In this document: one piece after another, positions 34,742 through 43,787 of the stretch | How positions within the stretch are numbered: position 1 is the first letter of the stretch | Layout of the letters: every line of letters starts with the position of its first letter | Source: Flavobacterium sp. A45 | GTDB lineage: Bacteria; Bacteroidota; Bacteroidia; Flavobacteriales; Flavobacteriaceae | NCBI RefSeq assembly: GCF_002001005.1 | Contig: NZ_MUNX01000148.1 | Span: forward strand, 1 to 56,974 | DNA: 56,974 nt | Direction of reading: 5' to 3' | Translations under genes and position numbers: made by a program | Notes under the pieces: model-generated | Database searches by the model: none | The model's input: the letters and a program-made list of their open reading frames with translations, nothing else | Told to the model about the DNA's origin: nothing

Positions 34742-36967
34742 ATGAAAACGACTTTTTCTGTTTTTGCAATAGTTCTTTTGTTTTGTGCCTTTAATGCTGA
34801 TAAGTTAGCTATTGAAGTTGCCAATACGATGAAAATTTCCGAAACAGACACCAAGGATTCAATAGTGGTCAAAGCGGCTCATATAGTTCCAACATCCAAC
34901 CAGTTTGATGCTCTGAAAAGAGGATATATGGCGATGATTCACTTCGGTCCTAATACGTTTACAAATTCGGAGTGGGGAACTGGGATGGAAAATCCTAATG
35001 TTTTCAATATTCAAAATTTAGATACCGACCAATGGTGCAAGAGCATTAAGGAAGGAGGAATGAAAGGAGTAGTTATGGTGGCAAAACATCATGATGGCTA
35101 TTGTTTGTGGCAAAGTCGTTATACCGATCACGGAATAATGTCTTCACCATACCAAAAAGGAAAAGGAGATGTGATTAGAGAGTTGTCAATTTCTTGCCGT
35201 AAATATGGATTGAAACTGGGAATCTATCTTTCGCCGGCGGATTTATACCAAATTGAAAATCCAAAAGGGGTATATGGTAATTTAAGTTCAAAAACGGAGC
35301 GCATTATTCCTCGTCCGGTTGCTAGTCGTCCATTCGATAATAAAAAGACTTTTAAGTTCGTCGTTGATGATTATAATGAATACTATCTCAATCAATTATT
35401 TGAATTGCTTACAGAATATGGCCCTATTGACGAAATTTGGCTTGACGGTGCAACTCCTAAGAGTAAGGGAGGTCAAACCTATGACAGGGCAGCCTGGAAA
35501 GAAGTGATGCGAGCCTTGGCTCCAAAAGCAGTTATTTTTGGTCAAGAAGATTTACGTTGGGTAGGCAATGAAGCCGGAAAAACCAGGGTTAGCGAATGGA
35601 ACGTCATCCCTTATCCGGGTGAGCCCAGCAGCGTAAATTTGGGATCAGGTTTAACAGCTCCTTCAATGGGAAGCAGAGAAGATATTTATAAAGCGAAATA
35701 TCTCCACTATATTCCGGCTGAAGTGGATACCTCCATTCGTGAAGGATGGTTTTATAGAGACGAAAAAAATCAAAAAGTGCGAAGTGCCGATGATGTTTTT
35801 GATATTTATGAACGATCAGTAGGAGGAAATTCAATATTCTTATTAAACATTCCACCAAATAGAGATGGTAGATTTTCGCTTACCGATGTAAAAGTCCTGA
35901 AAGAAGTAGGGAATCGCATCGCGGAGACATATGATAAAAATTTATTGATTGGTGCCAAAGGAGCTAAAAATATACTTGATAATGATCTTTTGAGTTATGA
36001 GTTGGTTAATTTGAAGGATAATACGTTGGTAATTACAACCCCAAAAGCAATCAAAACTAATCGGTTTGTTATTCAGGAAGCGGTGAGCACACATTCTGAA
36101 AGGATTGAAGAACATGCCATTGATGTCTGGCTTGGTGATAAATGGCAGGAAGTTGCCAAAGCTACAAATGTAGGTTTTAAACGTATTTTGCGTTTCCCTA
36201 CAATAACGACTACGAAATTTAGAATCAGGATTCTTGGTTCACGTTTGCAACCCGCAATAGCAAATGTTTCGGCTCATTATTATGAAATGCGTCCACCACA
36301 ACTGGATTTTAGCAGAGATATTGAAGGTAAAGTTACCATTGAACCCAAAAAAGGAGAGTTTAGATGGAAACCTCATGGAGCAGATGTTTTAAATACAGGA
36401 AAAAGTGATATGGAAATTCGTTATACGCTTGATGGAAGTGATCCAACATTAAGTTCCACACTTTATACAAAACCATTTCTATTGAAAGCCGGAAAAGTTA
36501 AAGCCATTGCTTTTAGGGGTAATAAAAAAGGTAGTATTGCTGTTGAATTATTTGGAATCATCAAGAAAGATTGGTTGCCTTTAGGGACTGAAAGTCAAGT
36601 ATCCAAAAATCTAATAAAGATGGCTTTTGATGAAAATCAGAAGACTTATTGGCAATCCAAAGTAGGAAATACACAATCGCTGGCTCTTGATTTAGGAAAA
36701 GTATATGAATTTAAAGGATTTGCCTACACGCCACAGCTGCAAAATTCTGAAGGAATGATTGAGAAAGGGAGGTTTGAAATAAGTGATGATGGTAAAAGTT
36801 GGAAGGTGGTCGAAGAGTTCAATTTTGGTAACTTGATTAACGATCCAACACAGCGAAAATTTTATTTTAAAATACCTTTAAAAACCCGTTATATAAAAAT
36901 AGTGCCAATCGTAATTGCAGGAGGAAAAGGATCTGCAACTATTGCTGAAATTGGGATATTAGAATAG
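34742..36967 (+). CDS. Multidomain GH29 alpha-L-fucosidase
   Basis: This is a second, larger fucosidase of about 741 residues. I choose ATG 34742 (MKTTFSVFAIVLLFC) over the TTG at 34715. The GH29 core includes YMAMIHFGPNTFTNSEWG, GVVMVAKHHDGYCLW, and DEIWLDGATP with nucleophile Asp235. A beta-sandwich follows, then a chitobiase/FN3-like module (about 555-615, IRYTLDGSDPT), and an F5/8C domain (about 625-741). The domain order and the core sequence fit the GH29-B type, which often prefers alpha-1,3/1,4-fucose on GlcNAc (family knowledge). It differs clearly from the GH29 at 24066, so the two probably cut different fucose linkages. Confidence 0.9.
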   Translation: MKTTFSVFAIVLLFCAFNADKLAIEVANTMKISETDTKDSIVVKAAHIVPTSNQFDALKRGYMAMIHFGPNTFTNSEWGTGMENPNVFNIQNLDTDQWCKSIKEGGMKGVVMVAKHHDGYCLWQSRYTDHGIMSSPYQKGKGDVIRELSISCRKYGLKLGIYLSPADLYQIENPKGVYGNLSSKTERIIPRPVASRPFDNKKTFKFVVDDYNEYYLNQLFELLTEYGPIDEIWLDGATPKSKGGQTYDRAAWKEVMRALAPKAVIFGQEDLRWVGNEAGKTRVSEWNVIPYPGEPSSVNLGSGLTAPSMGSREDIYKAKYLHYIPAEVDTSIREGWFYRDEKNQKVRSADDVFDIYERSVGGNSIFLLNIPPNRDGRFSLTDVKVLKEVGNRIAETYDKNLLIGAKGAKNILDNDLLSYELVNLKDNTLVITTPKAIKTNRFVIQEAVSTHSERIEEHAIDVWLGDKWQEVAKATNVGFKRILRFPTITTTKFRIRILGSRLQPAIANVSAHYYEMRPPQLDFSRDIEGKVTIEPKKGEFRWKPHGADVLNTGKSDMEIRYTLDGSDPTLSSTLYTKPFLLKAGKVKAIAFRGNKKGSIAVELFGIIKKDWLPLGTESQVSKNLIKMAFDENQKTYWQSKVGNTQSLALDLGKVYEFKGFAYTPQLQNSEGMIEKGRFEISDDGKSWKVVEEFNFGNLINDPTQRKFYFKIPLKTRYIKIVPIVIAGGKGSATIAEIGILE

Positions 36968-37014
36968 TGGAAGCTTAAAAAAAACAAATTACTTAATAAT
37001 TAATAGATATTAAA

Positions 37015-38568
37015 ATGAGGAAAAACACACATTTGCTTTGCGCTTTTTTTTCGATGTTTATGTCATTGCTGACTTTTGGTCAAGGAACTAAAAAACAGCC
37101 CAACATTGTTATCATAATTTCAGATGACCACGCTTATCAGGCAATCGGAGCCTATGGGGCCAACTATAAGGCTACGCCAAACATAGATAGGTTGGCCAAA
37201 GAAGGCGTTTTGTTCAATAATGCCTATGTAACCAATTCGATATGCGGACCAAGTCGTGCAGTAATACTAACCGGAAAATACAGTCATAAAAACGGATTCA
37301 AAGACAATACCAATTTCCGTTTTGACGGAAGCCAGGATTCTTTTGCAAAACAATTACAGGCTTCCGGCTACCAAACGGCTTGGATTGGAAAATGGCATTT
37401 GGAGACCGATCCTCAGGGATTTAATTATTGGGAAATATTACCAGGTCAAGGGCAATATTACAATCCAGATTTCCATACAAAAGCTGGCGATAAAAAAAGA
37501 GAGGGCTATGTGTCTGATGTTATCGAAGATGTATCAGAAGATTGGTTGAACAATCGTGATAAGAGTAAACCGTTCTGTTTGGTAATAGGCCATAAAGCAA
37601 CACATCGTGTCTGGATTCCAGATACTCAGGATATGGGTAAATTTGACAATGGTACTTTTCCTTTGCCATCAACTTTTTATGATGACTACAAGAATCGTGA
37701 GGCCGCCAAGGTACAGGATATGAGTATTGAAAAAACGATGAGAATGGGTTATGACCTTAAAATGTTCAATTCTGTAGAAGAAGCGAATCGCGAAGCTGCC
37801 ATTTCAAGAATGAATCCGGAACAACGTAAAAAATTCGATGATTATTATGGTAAAATTGCGACTGATTTTAAAGCCAAAAATTTAACAGGAAAGGAATTGA
37901 CCGAATGGAAATTCCAGAGATACATGAAAGATTATCTGAGTACATCTCTTTCTTTGGATCGTAATATAGGTCGCACTTTAGATTATTTGGATAAAAATAA
38001 TTTAGCAGAAAATACAATTGTGATTTATCTTTCGGATCAAGGGTTTTATATGGGAGAACACGGTTGGTTTGATAAGCGTTTTATTTACGAAGAATCTTTC
38101 AGAACACCAATGGTTATGCGTTACCCAGGAGTTGTAAAAAAAGGAACGAAATCCAATGATTTAGTGATGAATCTGGATATTGCCCCAACTTTGCTGGATG
38201 CAGCAGGTGTTGCCAAACCAAAAGACGAACAGGGTGAATCAATATTGCCACTACTGAAAGACAAGAAAGCCAAGGGACGCGATGCTATTTACTATCATTA
38301 TTATGAAAACGGTGAGCATTCGGTATCTCCTCATTTTGGAGTAAGAACCAAGCGTTACAAATTAGTTCGTTTTTATGAGAGAGTAAGTTCGTGGGAACTT
38401 TATGATTTGAAAAATGATACCCATGAAATGAACAATTTGTATGGAAAAAAAGGATATGAAAAAATCACAGCTGATATGAAAATGGAGCTTAACAAACTGG
38501 TTCATCAATATGATGATCAGGATGCCAAAAAATTACTTTCAGTAAATTCTAATACTTTTAAAAATTGA
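37015..38568 (+). CDS. Secreted sulfatase, resembling GlcNAc-6-O-sulfatases (S1_11-like)
   Basis: This 517-residue exported sulfatase has a signal peptide (LLCAFFSMFMSLLTFGQ). The formylglycine cysteine is Cys77 in SICGPSRAVILTG. Metal-binding ISDDHAYQAIGAYG and LSDQGFYMGEHGW are intact, and GKYSHKNGF follows the active-site motif. The combination DDHAYQAI, TNSICGPSR and KYSHKNG recalls N-acetylglucosamine-6-sulfatases of gut Bacteroides; this is my recognition, not a search result. Such an activity would clear the path for the GH20 hexosaminidases. It is the last gene before a 298-bp gap, so the operon from 24066 probably ends here. Confidence 0.9.
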   Translation: MRKNTHLLCAFFSMFMSLLTFGQGTKKQPNIVIIISDDHAYQAIGAYGANYKATPNIDRLAKEGVLFNNAYVTNSICGPSRAVILTGKYSHKNGFKDNTNFRFDGSQDSFAKQLQASGYQTAWIGKWHLETDPQGFNYWEILPGQGQYYNPDFHTKAGDKKREGYVSDVIEDVSEDWLNNRDKSKPFCLVIGHKATHRVWIPDTQDMGKFDNGTFPLPSTFYDDYKNREAAKVQDMSIEKTMRMGYDLKMFNSVEEANREAAISRMNPEQRKKFDDYYGKIATDFKAKNLTGKELTEWKFQRYMKDYLSTSLSLDRNIGRTLDYLDKNNLAENTIVIYLSDQGFYMGEHGWFDKRFIYEESFRTPMVMRYPGVVKKGTKSNDLVMNLDIAPTLLDAAGVAKPKDEQGESILPLLKDKKAKGRDAIYYHYYENGEHSVSPHFGVRTKRYKLVRFYERVSSWELYDLKNDTHEMNNLYGKKGYEKITADMKMELNKLVHQYDDQDAKKLLSVNSNTFKN

Positions 38569-38569
38569 T

Positions 38570-38594
38570 AAATTATAAATTCAGTTTATAATTT
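38570..38594 (+). other. AT-only hairpin after the second sulfatase
   Basis: AAATTATAAA (38570-38579) and TTTATAATTT (38585-38594) are a perfect inverted repeat with a 5-nt loop, starting 2 nt after the sulfatase stop. There is no GC in the stem and no T-run, so termination would be weak at best; it may protect the mRNA end. Confidence 0.4.
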
Positions 38595-38697
38595 AGAATA
38601 ATCATCATAGTATACTGATAGAATATTTATTGCAAGTTCTTCTAAAATTAATGGATCTGGTTGATTTTTGTTCTGCAAGTTTATTTTGAATAGAAGA

Positions 38698-38771
38698 CAA
38701 ATAATAATTAGATAAAGATAAGATTGAGTTAATAAGTATGTTTTAGCTATCGTATCTTTAGGATTTTAAAA
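38698..38771 (+). promoter_or_regulatory. lutA promoter region (paired element, copy 1)
   Basis: This 74-bp stretch aligns without gaps to 41699-41772 (about 59 of 74 bases identical by hand count). It includes CAAATAATAATTA at the start, TTGAGTTAATAA in the middle (TTG as possible -33), and TATCTTT as an imperfect -7 box (38753-38759) at the same offset. A shared regulator for the lut and FAH operons is the simplest explanation. Confidence 0.55.
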
Positions 38772-38866
38772 TAGTAGGTGATAACTGATTTATGTAGAAG
38801 GAGCAATTGCTTTGTATTCTGAATTGAAAATATCGCTAAAAGTCTAAAAATTAAATAACAACAGAA

Positions 38867-39604
38867 ATGAAGGTTGCTTTATTCATACCGTGCTATATCG
38901 ACCAGTTTTACCCAAATGTGGGTATTGCCACTTTGCAGCTATTGGAAAAACTAGGTTGTGATGTTACTTTTCCTTTGGAGCAAACCTGCTGTGGACAACC
39001 AATGGCCAATAGCGGTTTTGCAAGTTTGAGTAAAGGATGTGATGCTAATTTTGTTAAAAATTTTTCAGGATTTGATTATATAGTTGCTCCTTCTGGTAGT
39101 TGCGTTTTGCATATAAAAGAGCATTTACACGATGACAAATATCCTGGGGAAGCGTTGCAAATTCGCAATACAGTTTATGAACTCACCGAATTTTTAACCG
39201 ATATTTTGAAAGTCGAAAGTCTTAACTCCAGTTTTCCTTTTAAAGTTGGGTTACACAACAGTTGCCATGGTCAGCGAGGGCTTCATCTTTCTTCGATGAC
39301 TGAAAGAATGTTACCCAAGTTTTCCAAACCCGAACAATTATTAAATTTAGTTAAAGGTATAGAGCTTAGAAAACCCAAGCGCAACGATGAATGTTGTGGT
39401 TTTGGAGGAACATTTTGTGTGTTTGAGGAAGCTGTAAGCGTGAAAATGGGGAAAGACCGAATAAGCGAACATGAAGTCAATGAGGTGGATTACATTACCG
39501 GTGGTGATACTAGTTGCCTGATGCATATGGAAGGTATATTAAAACGACAAGGAAGTAAAACAAAAACCATTCATATTGCCGAAATATTGAATAGCTTGTT
39601 ATAA
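38867..39604 (+). CDS. lutA: LutA-like lactate utilisation protein (CCG-domain Fe-S protein)
   Basis: This 245-residue cytoplasmic protein has two CCG domains: CCGQPMANSGF in the first half and CCGFGGTFCVF in the second, with further cysteines (FIPCYIDQF, SGSCVLH, NSCHGQR) that could carry an Fe-S or heterodisulfide-type centre. In Bacillus and other bacteria LutABC (YkgEFG) oxidises L-lactate to pyruvate. lutB follows after 45 bp and lutC after that. Placement beside the FAH hydrolase, which releases L-lactate from the fucose pathway, gives a strong reason for the set to be here. Electron acceptor unknown. Confidence 0.92.
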   Translation: MKVALFIPCYIDQFYPNVGIATLQLLEKLGCDVTFPLEQTCCGQPMANSGFASLSKGCDANFVKNFSGFDYIVAPSGSCVLHIKEHLHDDKYPGEALQIRNTVYELTEFLTDILKVESLNSSFPFKVGLHNSCHGQRGLHLSSMTERMLPKFSKPEQLLNLVKGIELRKPKRNDECCGFGGTFCVFEEAVSVKMGKDRISEHEVNEVDYITGGDTSCLMHMEGILKRQGSKTKTIHIAEILNSLL

Positions 39605-39649
39605 AAACAATTAGTCTTTAGAAAAGATTAAAAAATAAATTTAAAAAGT

Positions 39650-41023
39650 ATGACGGCAAAACATGCTGCATTAGCGGAAAAATTTATATCAGACGAGCCC
39701 AGAACCGATTGGCATGATGAAACCCTATGGTTTGTTCGTGAAAAACGGGATAAGGCTGCCCACGGTTTACCGGAATGGGAACAACTAAGAGAATGGGGTT
39801 CACAGATAAAAAATCATACACTCTCCAATCTTTCCAACTATTTGAAAGAGTTTGAAGAAAAAGCCACTGCCAATGGGATAAAAATACATTGGGCAGCTAA
39901 TGGTGAGGAGCACAATAAAATCATTCATGAAATCATTCAGAAGCACAATATTCAAAAAATTGTGAAAAGCAAAAGTATGCTTACAGAAGAATGTCATCTA
40001 AATGAATATTTACAGCATAATGGTATTGAGGTAGTTGATACGGATTTGGGCGAACGTATTGTCCAATTCAGAAAAGAACCACCGAGCCACATTGTATTGC
40101 CTGCTATTCACTTAAAAAAGGAAGATGTAAGCGCCACTTTTCACGAACATCTACAAACCGAAAAAGGAAATAACGATCCGCAATATTTAACCGAAGCCGC
40201 AAGACAGCATTTGCGTAATAAATTCGTAGAGTCTGAGTTAGCGATTACCGGAGTTAATTTTGCTATCGCCGAAACAGGAGGTTTTGTTGTTTGTACCAAT
40301 GAAGGAAATGCGGATATGGGGGCTCATACCGCTCCAGTACACATCGCCTGTATGGGATTTGAAAAACTTATTCCCAAAGCAGAACATCTGTCTGTTTTTT
40401 TAAGATTATTGGCCAGAAGTGCCACAGGACAGCCAATTACTACCTATTCCAGTCATTTTCACAAACCAAGAACGGGTCTGGAAATGCATGTTGTAATCCT
40501 TGATAATGGACGCAGCCGACAATTGGGTCGCGAAGATTTTAGGAATTCCTTAAAATGTATTCGATGTGCTGCTTGTTTCAATACTTGTCCAGTGTACCGT
40601 CGTAGTGGCGGACACAGTTACCATACTGCAGTAGCTGGACCTATCGGTTCTATATTGAATCCAAATTTGGATATGAAAGCCAATGCCGATTTACCATTTG
40701 CATCGACTTTATGTGGCAGTTGTACCAATGTTTGTCCAGTTAAAATCAATATTCATGAGCAGTTATGGAAATGGAGACAAGTGGTTGTTGCCGAAGGTTA
40801 TGTAGCAACCAGTAAAAAAATAGGCATGAAAGGAATGAATTTAGTATTGTCGAACCCAAAACTGTATCGTTTTGCAGGAAAAATGGGAAGAGTGCTTATG
40901 CATCTATTTCCTTTCATAGTCAGCAATAAATTAAATGTTTGGTTCAAACAAAGAGAAATGCCTGAAGCTCCTAAAGAATCATTTCGAGATTGGTATTTAA
41001 AAAACGGGAAAACCAAAAAATAA
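39650..41023 (+). CDS. lutB: LutB-like lactate utilisation iron-sulfur protein
   Basis: This 457-residue protein has an N-terminal LUD domain (about 60-290), then two 4Fe-4S cysteine sets: CIRCAACFNTCPVYRR starting at Cys303, and CGSCTNVCPVKIN. The C-terminal part is helical (LutB C-terminal domain). It is the central electron-transfer subunit of the LutABC L-lactate dehydrogenase complex. It starts with ATGACGGC at 39650 and lies between lutA and lutC with 45 bp and 26 bp spacing, which indicates one mRNA. Length is normal for the family. Confidence 0.93.
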   Translation: MTAKHAALAEKFISDEPRTDWHDETLWFVREKRDKAAHGLPEWEQLREWGSQIKNHTLSNLSNYLKEFEEKATANGIKIHWAANGEEHNKIIHEIIQKHNIQKIVKSKSMLTEECHLNEYLQHNGIEVVDTDLGERIVQFRKEPPSHIVLPAIHLKKEDVSATFHEHLQTEKGNNDPQYLTEAARQHLRNKFVESELAITGVNFAIAETGGFVVCTNEGNADMGAHTAPVHIACMGFEKLIPKAEHLSVFLRLLARSATGQPITTYSSHFHKPRTGLEMHVVILDNGRSRQLGREDFRNSLKCIRCAACFNTCPVYRRSGGHSYHTAVAGPIGSILNPNLDMKANADLPFASTLCGSCTNVCPVKINIHEQLWKWRQVVVAEGYVATSKKIGMKGMNLVLSNPKLYRFAGKMGRVLMHLFPFIVSNKLNVWFKQREMPEAPKESFRDWYLKNGKTKK

Positions 41024-41049
41024 AATAGAACACCACACACCAAAAAAGT

Positions 41050-41634
41050 ATGAGTGCAAAGGAAAATATTTTGAATGCCATAGCGAAGAATCAGCCTGAA
41101 TTGATTCCGCTTCCTATAGTAGATATAGCTTCTGTTATTCGATATGAGGATTTATTTGCACAATTTAAAACTGTATTGGAAAGCATTGGAGGAAAAGTAC
41201 AATTGATTTCGGATGTATCCGTCTTGAAGGAGCAATTATTAGCTGATAAGTCGAGCGGTAGTTTCGTAGTAAACACAATAAAAGCTCTGGGAGAGTTGGA
41301 TACAAATGTTGCTTCTTTTACAGCATCCGAATTGGAGAAATTGGATAAAGCCTATATCGAAGGAACTGTAGGGGTAGCAGAAAATGGTGCAGTATGGATT
41401 TATGAAAGTCAAATGATACACAGACTTGTTCCATTTATTTGTCAGCATTTGGTTTTGCTAATTGAGAAAAAAAGTATTGTGGCAACTTTGCATCAAGCTT
41501 ATGAAAAAATTGAGGTTGGAGGAGAAGGATTTGGGGTGTTTTTAGCAGGCCCTTCCAAAACCGCCGATATCGAGCAATCATTGGTGATCGGTGCGCACGG
41601 AGCCAGAAGCGCCACTGTTTATGTTGTTGAATAA
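41050..41634 (+). CDS. lutC: LutC-like LUD-domain protein
   Basis: This 194-residue cytoplasmic protein matches the LUD domain of LutC. Family features are the N-terminal helix MSAKENILNAIAKNQ, GTVGVAENGAVWIYES, and the C-terminal GPSKTADIEQSLVIGAHGARS. It completes the three-gene lactate oxidation set and is required for L-lactate growth in other bacteria. No terminator is evident after it; a 260-bp gap with its own promoter-like element follows before the FAH gene. Confidence 0.92.
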   Translation: MSAKENILNAIAKNQPELIPLPIVDIASVIRYEDLFAQFKTVLESIGGKVQLISDVSVLKEQLLADKSSGSFVVNTIKALGELDTNVASFTASELEKLDKAYIEGTVGVAENGAVWIYESQMIHRLVPFICQHLVLLIEKKSIVATLHQAYEKIEVGGEGFGVFLAGPSKTADIEQSLVIGAHGARSATVYVVE

Positions 41635-41698
41635 ATAAAGGTAAATCAAAAGCTAATAGTAAGTATTCTTTTAACTCAACATTTTTTAGAGCTAAGGG

Positions 41699-41772
41699 CA
41701 AATAATAATTAAAGAAAGATAATATTGAGTTAATAAATGTTTTTTTGTCATTATATCTTTCGAATTCTAAAT
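41699..41772 (+). promoter_or_regulatory. FAH-gene promoter region (paired element, copy 2)
   Basis: This is the partner of 38698-38771. The shared parts are CAAATAATAATTA, AAAGATAA, ATTGAGTTAATAA and TATCTTT (41754-41760, imperfect -7 box). The 55-nt offset from the first base to the -7 box is the same in both. It lies 123 bp before the FAH start. Confidence 0.55.
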
Positions 41773-41894
41773 CTTTATTTATAATTTTAAAAAAAATTAT
41801 GCAGATTGGTAAATCGTTTTAATAAAAAATGACGAATAAAATTTAAGATAGCAAAGTGACTAAGAATTAAATAGATAATATAAAAAGTAAGAAA

Positions 41895-42749
41895 ATGAAG
41901 CTAATACGTTTTGGAGAAGTTGGAAAAGAAAAACCAGGTATTTTAATCGGTGAAAAAAGATTTGACGTTTCATCAATTGTGGCTGATTATAATGAGGCAT
42001 TTTTTGAAAATGATGGATTAGATAAATTAAAAAAGGCTTTGGAAAACAATCCAGTGTTGCCAGAAGTTAATGCTTCTGTTCGTTTAGGATCTCCTGTGGC
42101 CAGACCTTCAAAAATTATATGTATTGGGTTAAACTATGTTGATCATTGTCACGAAACCAATGCTCCAATTCCGGAAGAACCAATAATTTTCTTTAAATCG
42201 ACTACCGCTTTGTGTGGGCCAAACGATAATGTTATTATACCAAAAAACAGTGAAAAAACGGATTGGGAGATCGAACTGGCTTTTGTGGTTGGCAAAAAAG
42301 CAAGCTATGTAGAAGAAGCTGATGCGTTGGATTATGTGGCTGGATATTGCCTACACAATGATTATAGCGAAAGAGCTTTTCAAATAGAACGCGGAGGACA
42401 ATGGGCCAAAGGTAAAGGCTGCGATACATTTGCTCCACTAGGACCCTTTTTGGCAACTCAAGACGAAATTGCCGATGTCAATAATTTACGAATGTGGTTA
42501 ACGGTTAACGGTAAGACATTCCAAAGCAGTAATACATCCAATTTGGTTTTCAAAATACCTTTTTTAGTGCATTATTTGAGTCAGTTTATGACTTTGCTTC
42601 CAGGTGATGTAATCAGTACGGGAACTCCTCCGGGAGTTGGTTTGGGAATTAAACCTAACCCTATTTATATCAAAGCTGGAGATGTGGTTGAATTAGGGAT
42701 GGATGGATTAGGTTCCAGTAAACAATTGGCCGTGGTTTACGGTAAATAA
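41895..42749 (+). CDS. FAH-family hydrolase, probable 2,4-diketo-3-deoxy-L-fuconate hydrolase
   Basis: This 284-residue cytoplasmic enzyme belongs to the fumarylacetoacetate hydrolase superfamily. Metal ligands are visible in DWEIELAFVVG (Glu125, Glu127) and HNDYSER (Asp156), with the lid motif ICIGLNYVDHCHE and STGTPPGVGLG near the end. Close family members split 2,4-diketo-3-deoxy-L-fuconate into pyruvate and L-lactate, the last step of oxidative fucose use. Other FAH members act on acylpyruvates, but the fuconate dehydratase and the fuconolactonase-type neighbour make the fucose role likely. It directly follows the lactate-oxidation genes. Confidence 0.85.
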   Translation: MKLIRFGEVGKEKPGILIGEKRFDVSSIVADYNEAFFENDGLDKLKKALENNPVLPEVNASVRLGSPVARPSKIICIGLNYVDHCHETNAPIPEEPIIFFKSTTALCGPNDNVIIPKNSEKTDWEIELAFVVGKKASYVEEADALDYVAGYCLHNDYSERAFQIERGGQWAKGKGCDTFAPLGPFLATQDEIADVNNLRMWLTVNGKTFQSSNTSNLVFKIPFLVHYLSQFMTLLPGDVISTGTPPGVGLGIKPNPIYIKAGDVVELGMDGLGSSKQLAVVYGK

Positions 42750-42833
42750 ATTTTGGTTGCAAAAAATGCATTTTGCATTTGAAGATTGTAATAAGAGAAT
42801 TTCATATTCATTAAAATTGAATTGCAGTTATTT

Positions 42834-43661
42834 ATGAAAATTGACAGTCATCAGCATTTTTGGAAATTTCATCCAGTAAAAGATTCTTGGATAAATGACG
42901 ATATGAAAATATTGCAACGGGATTTTCTACCATCTGATTTGATTCCGTTATTGCAAGACAATTCTATAGAGGGTTGTGTGGCAGTACAGGCAGATCAAAG
43001 CGAAGCTGAAACTCATTTTCTATTGGAATTGGCTGCCGAGAATGATTGGATCAAAGGAGTTGTAGGCTGGATCGACCTTAGAGCTGAAAATTTAGAGGAT
43101 CGATTACTATATTTTTCACAGTATAAAAAGCTGAAGGGTTTTAGACATATTGTGCAGGCAGAACCCGAAGATGACTTTTTGTTATGTGAGGATTTTTGTT
43201 CGGGAATTTCAAAATTGGTGAAGTATAATTTTACTTATGATTTATTGATTTTACCTAAACATTTGCCCTATGCTGTTGAATTGGTAAAGCGTTTTCCAAA
43301 GCAATCTTTTGTGATAGACCATTTGGCAAAACCTGATTTTAAGCAACCTGATTTTTCTCTTTGGGAAAAAGGAATTCGAGAAATTGCTGATTGTTCGAAC
43401 GTATTTTGTAAAGTTTCCGGTTTGGTTACAGAAGCCGATTGGTCTAATTGGAAAGAATCCGATTTTACCTATTGTCTTGATGTAGTGACAGAGGCTTTCG
43501 GAATGAATCGTATGTTTTTTGGCAGCGATTGGCCGGTAAGTTTGTTGGCCGGATCCTATGAGCAGTCTTGTGAAATTCTGATTCATTATTTTTCGAAATT
43601 CCCAAAGGATCAACAAGATAAATTCTGGGGAGGAAATGCAATCGAGTTCTACAATTTGTAG
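42834..43661 (+). CDS. COG3618 amidohydrolase, probable L-fuconolactone hydrolase
   Basis: This is a TIM-barrel metal-dependent hydrolase of 276 residues. It shows the metal motif DSHQHFW (His6, His8), strand motifs GVVGWIDLRA and FVIDHLAKPD, and the catalytic Asp232 in FFGSDWPV. COG3618 includes L-fucono-1,5-lactonase and L-rhamnono-lactonase. In the oxidative fucose route it opens the lactone made by fucose dehydrogenase. I choose ATG 42834 (MKIDSHQHF) over the in-frame TTG 42822, since family members start just before the HxH motif. It lies 84 bp after the FAH gene and probably shares its mRNA. Confidence 0.87.
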   Translation: MKIDSHQHFWKFHPVKDSWINDDMKILQRDFLPSDLIPLLQDNSIEGCVAVQADQSEAETHFLLELAAENDWIKGVVGWIDLRAENLEDRLLYFSQYKKLKGFRHIVQAEPEDDFLLCEDFCSGISKLVKYNFTYDLLILPKHLPYAVELVKRFPKQSFVIDHLAKPDFKQPDFSLWEKGIREIADCSNVFCKVSGLVTEADWSNWKESDFTYCLDVVTEAFGMNRMFFGSDWPVSLLAGSYEQSCEILIHYFSKFPKDQQDKFWGGNAIEFYNL

Positions 43662-43787
43662 AAAGGTATAAAGTATTTTATTGATTATCAATTTATTGAA
43701 ATGTCTCCCTTACGATAAGTATAGGAATTAGTCCAGAGTCTAAAATAATAACACGGTATAAAAACACTAATATAAAAACATCAAAAA

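Noticed and set aside
24066..38568. Fucoidan utilisation as the main purpose of the locus
   Set aside because: Sulfatases and fucosidases fit, but no endo-fucoidanase-like gene is present, and the mannosidase, GH20 and NagB genes point to a GlcNAc/mannose-containing glycan. It is not excluded.
42757..42780. Near-palindrome around ATGCAT before the fuconolactonase gene as a terminator or operator
   Set aside because: No T-run follows a GC stem, and no second copy was found, so neither role can be supported.
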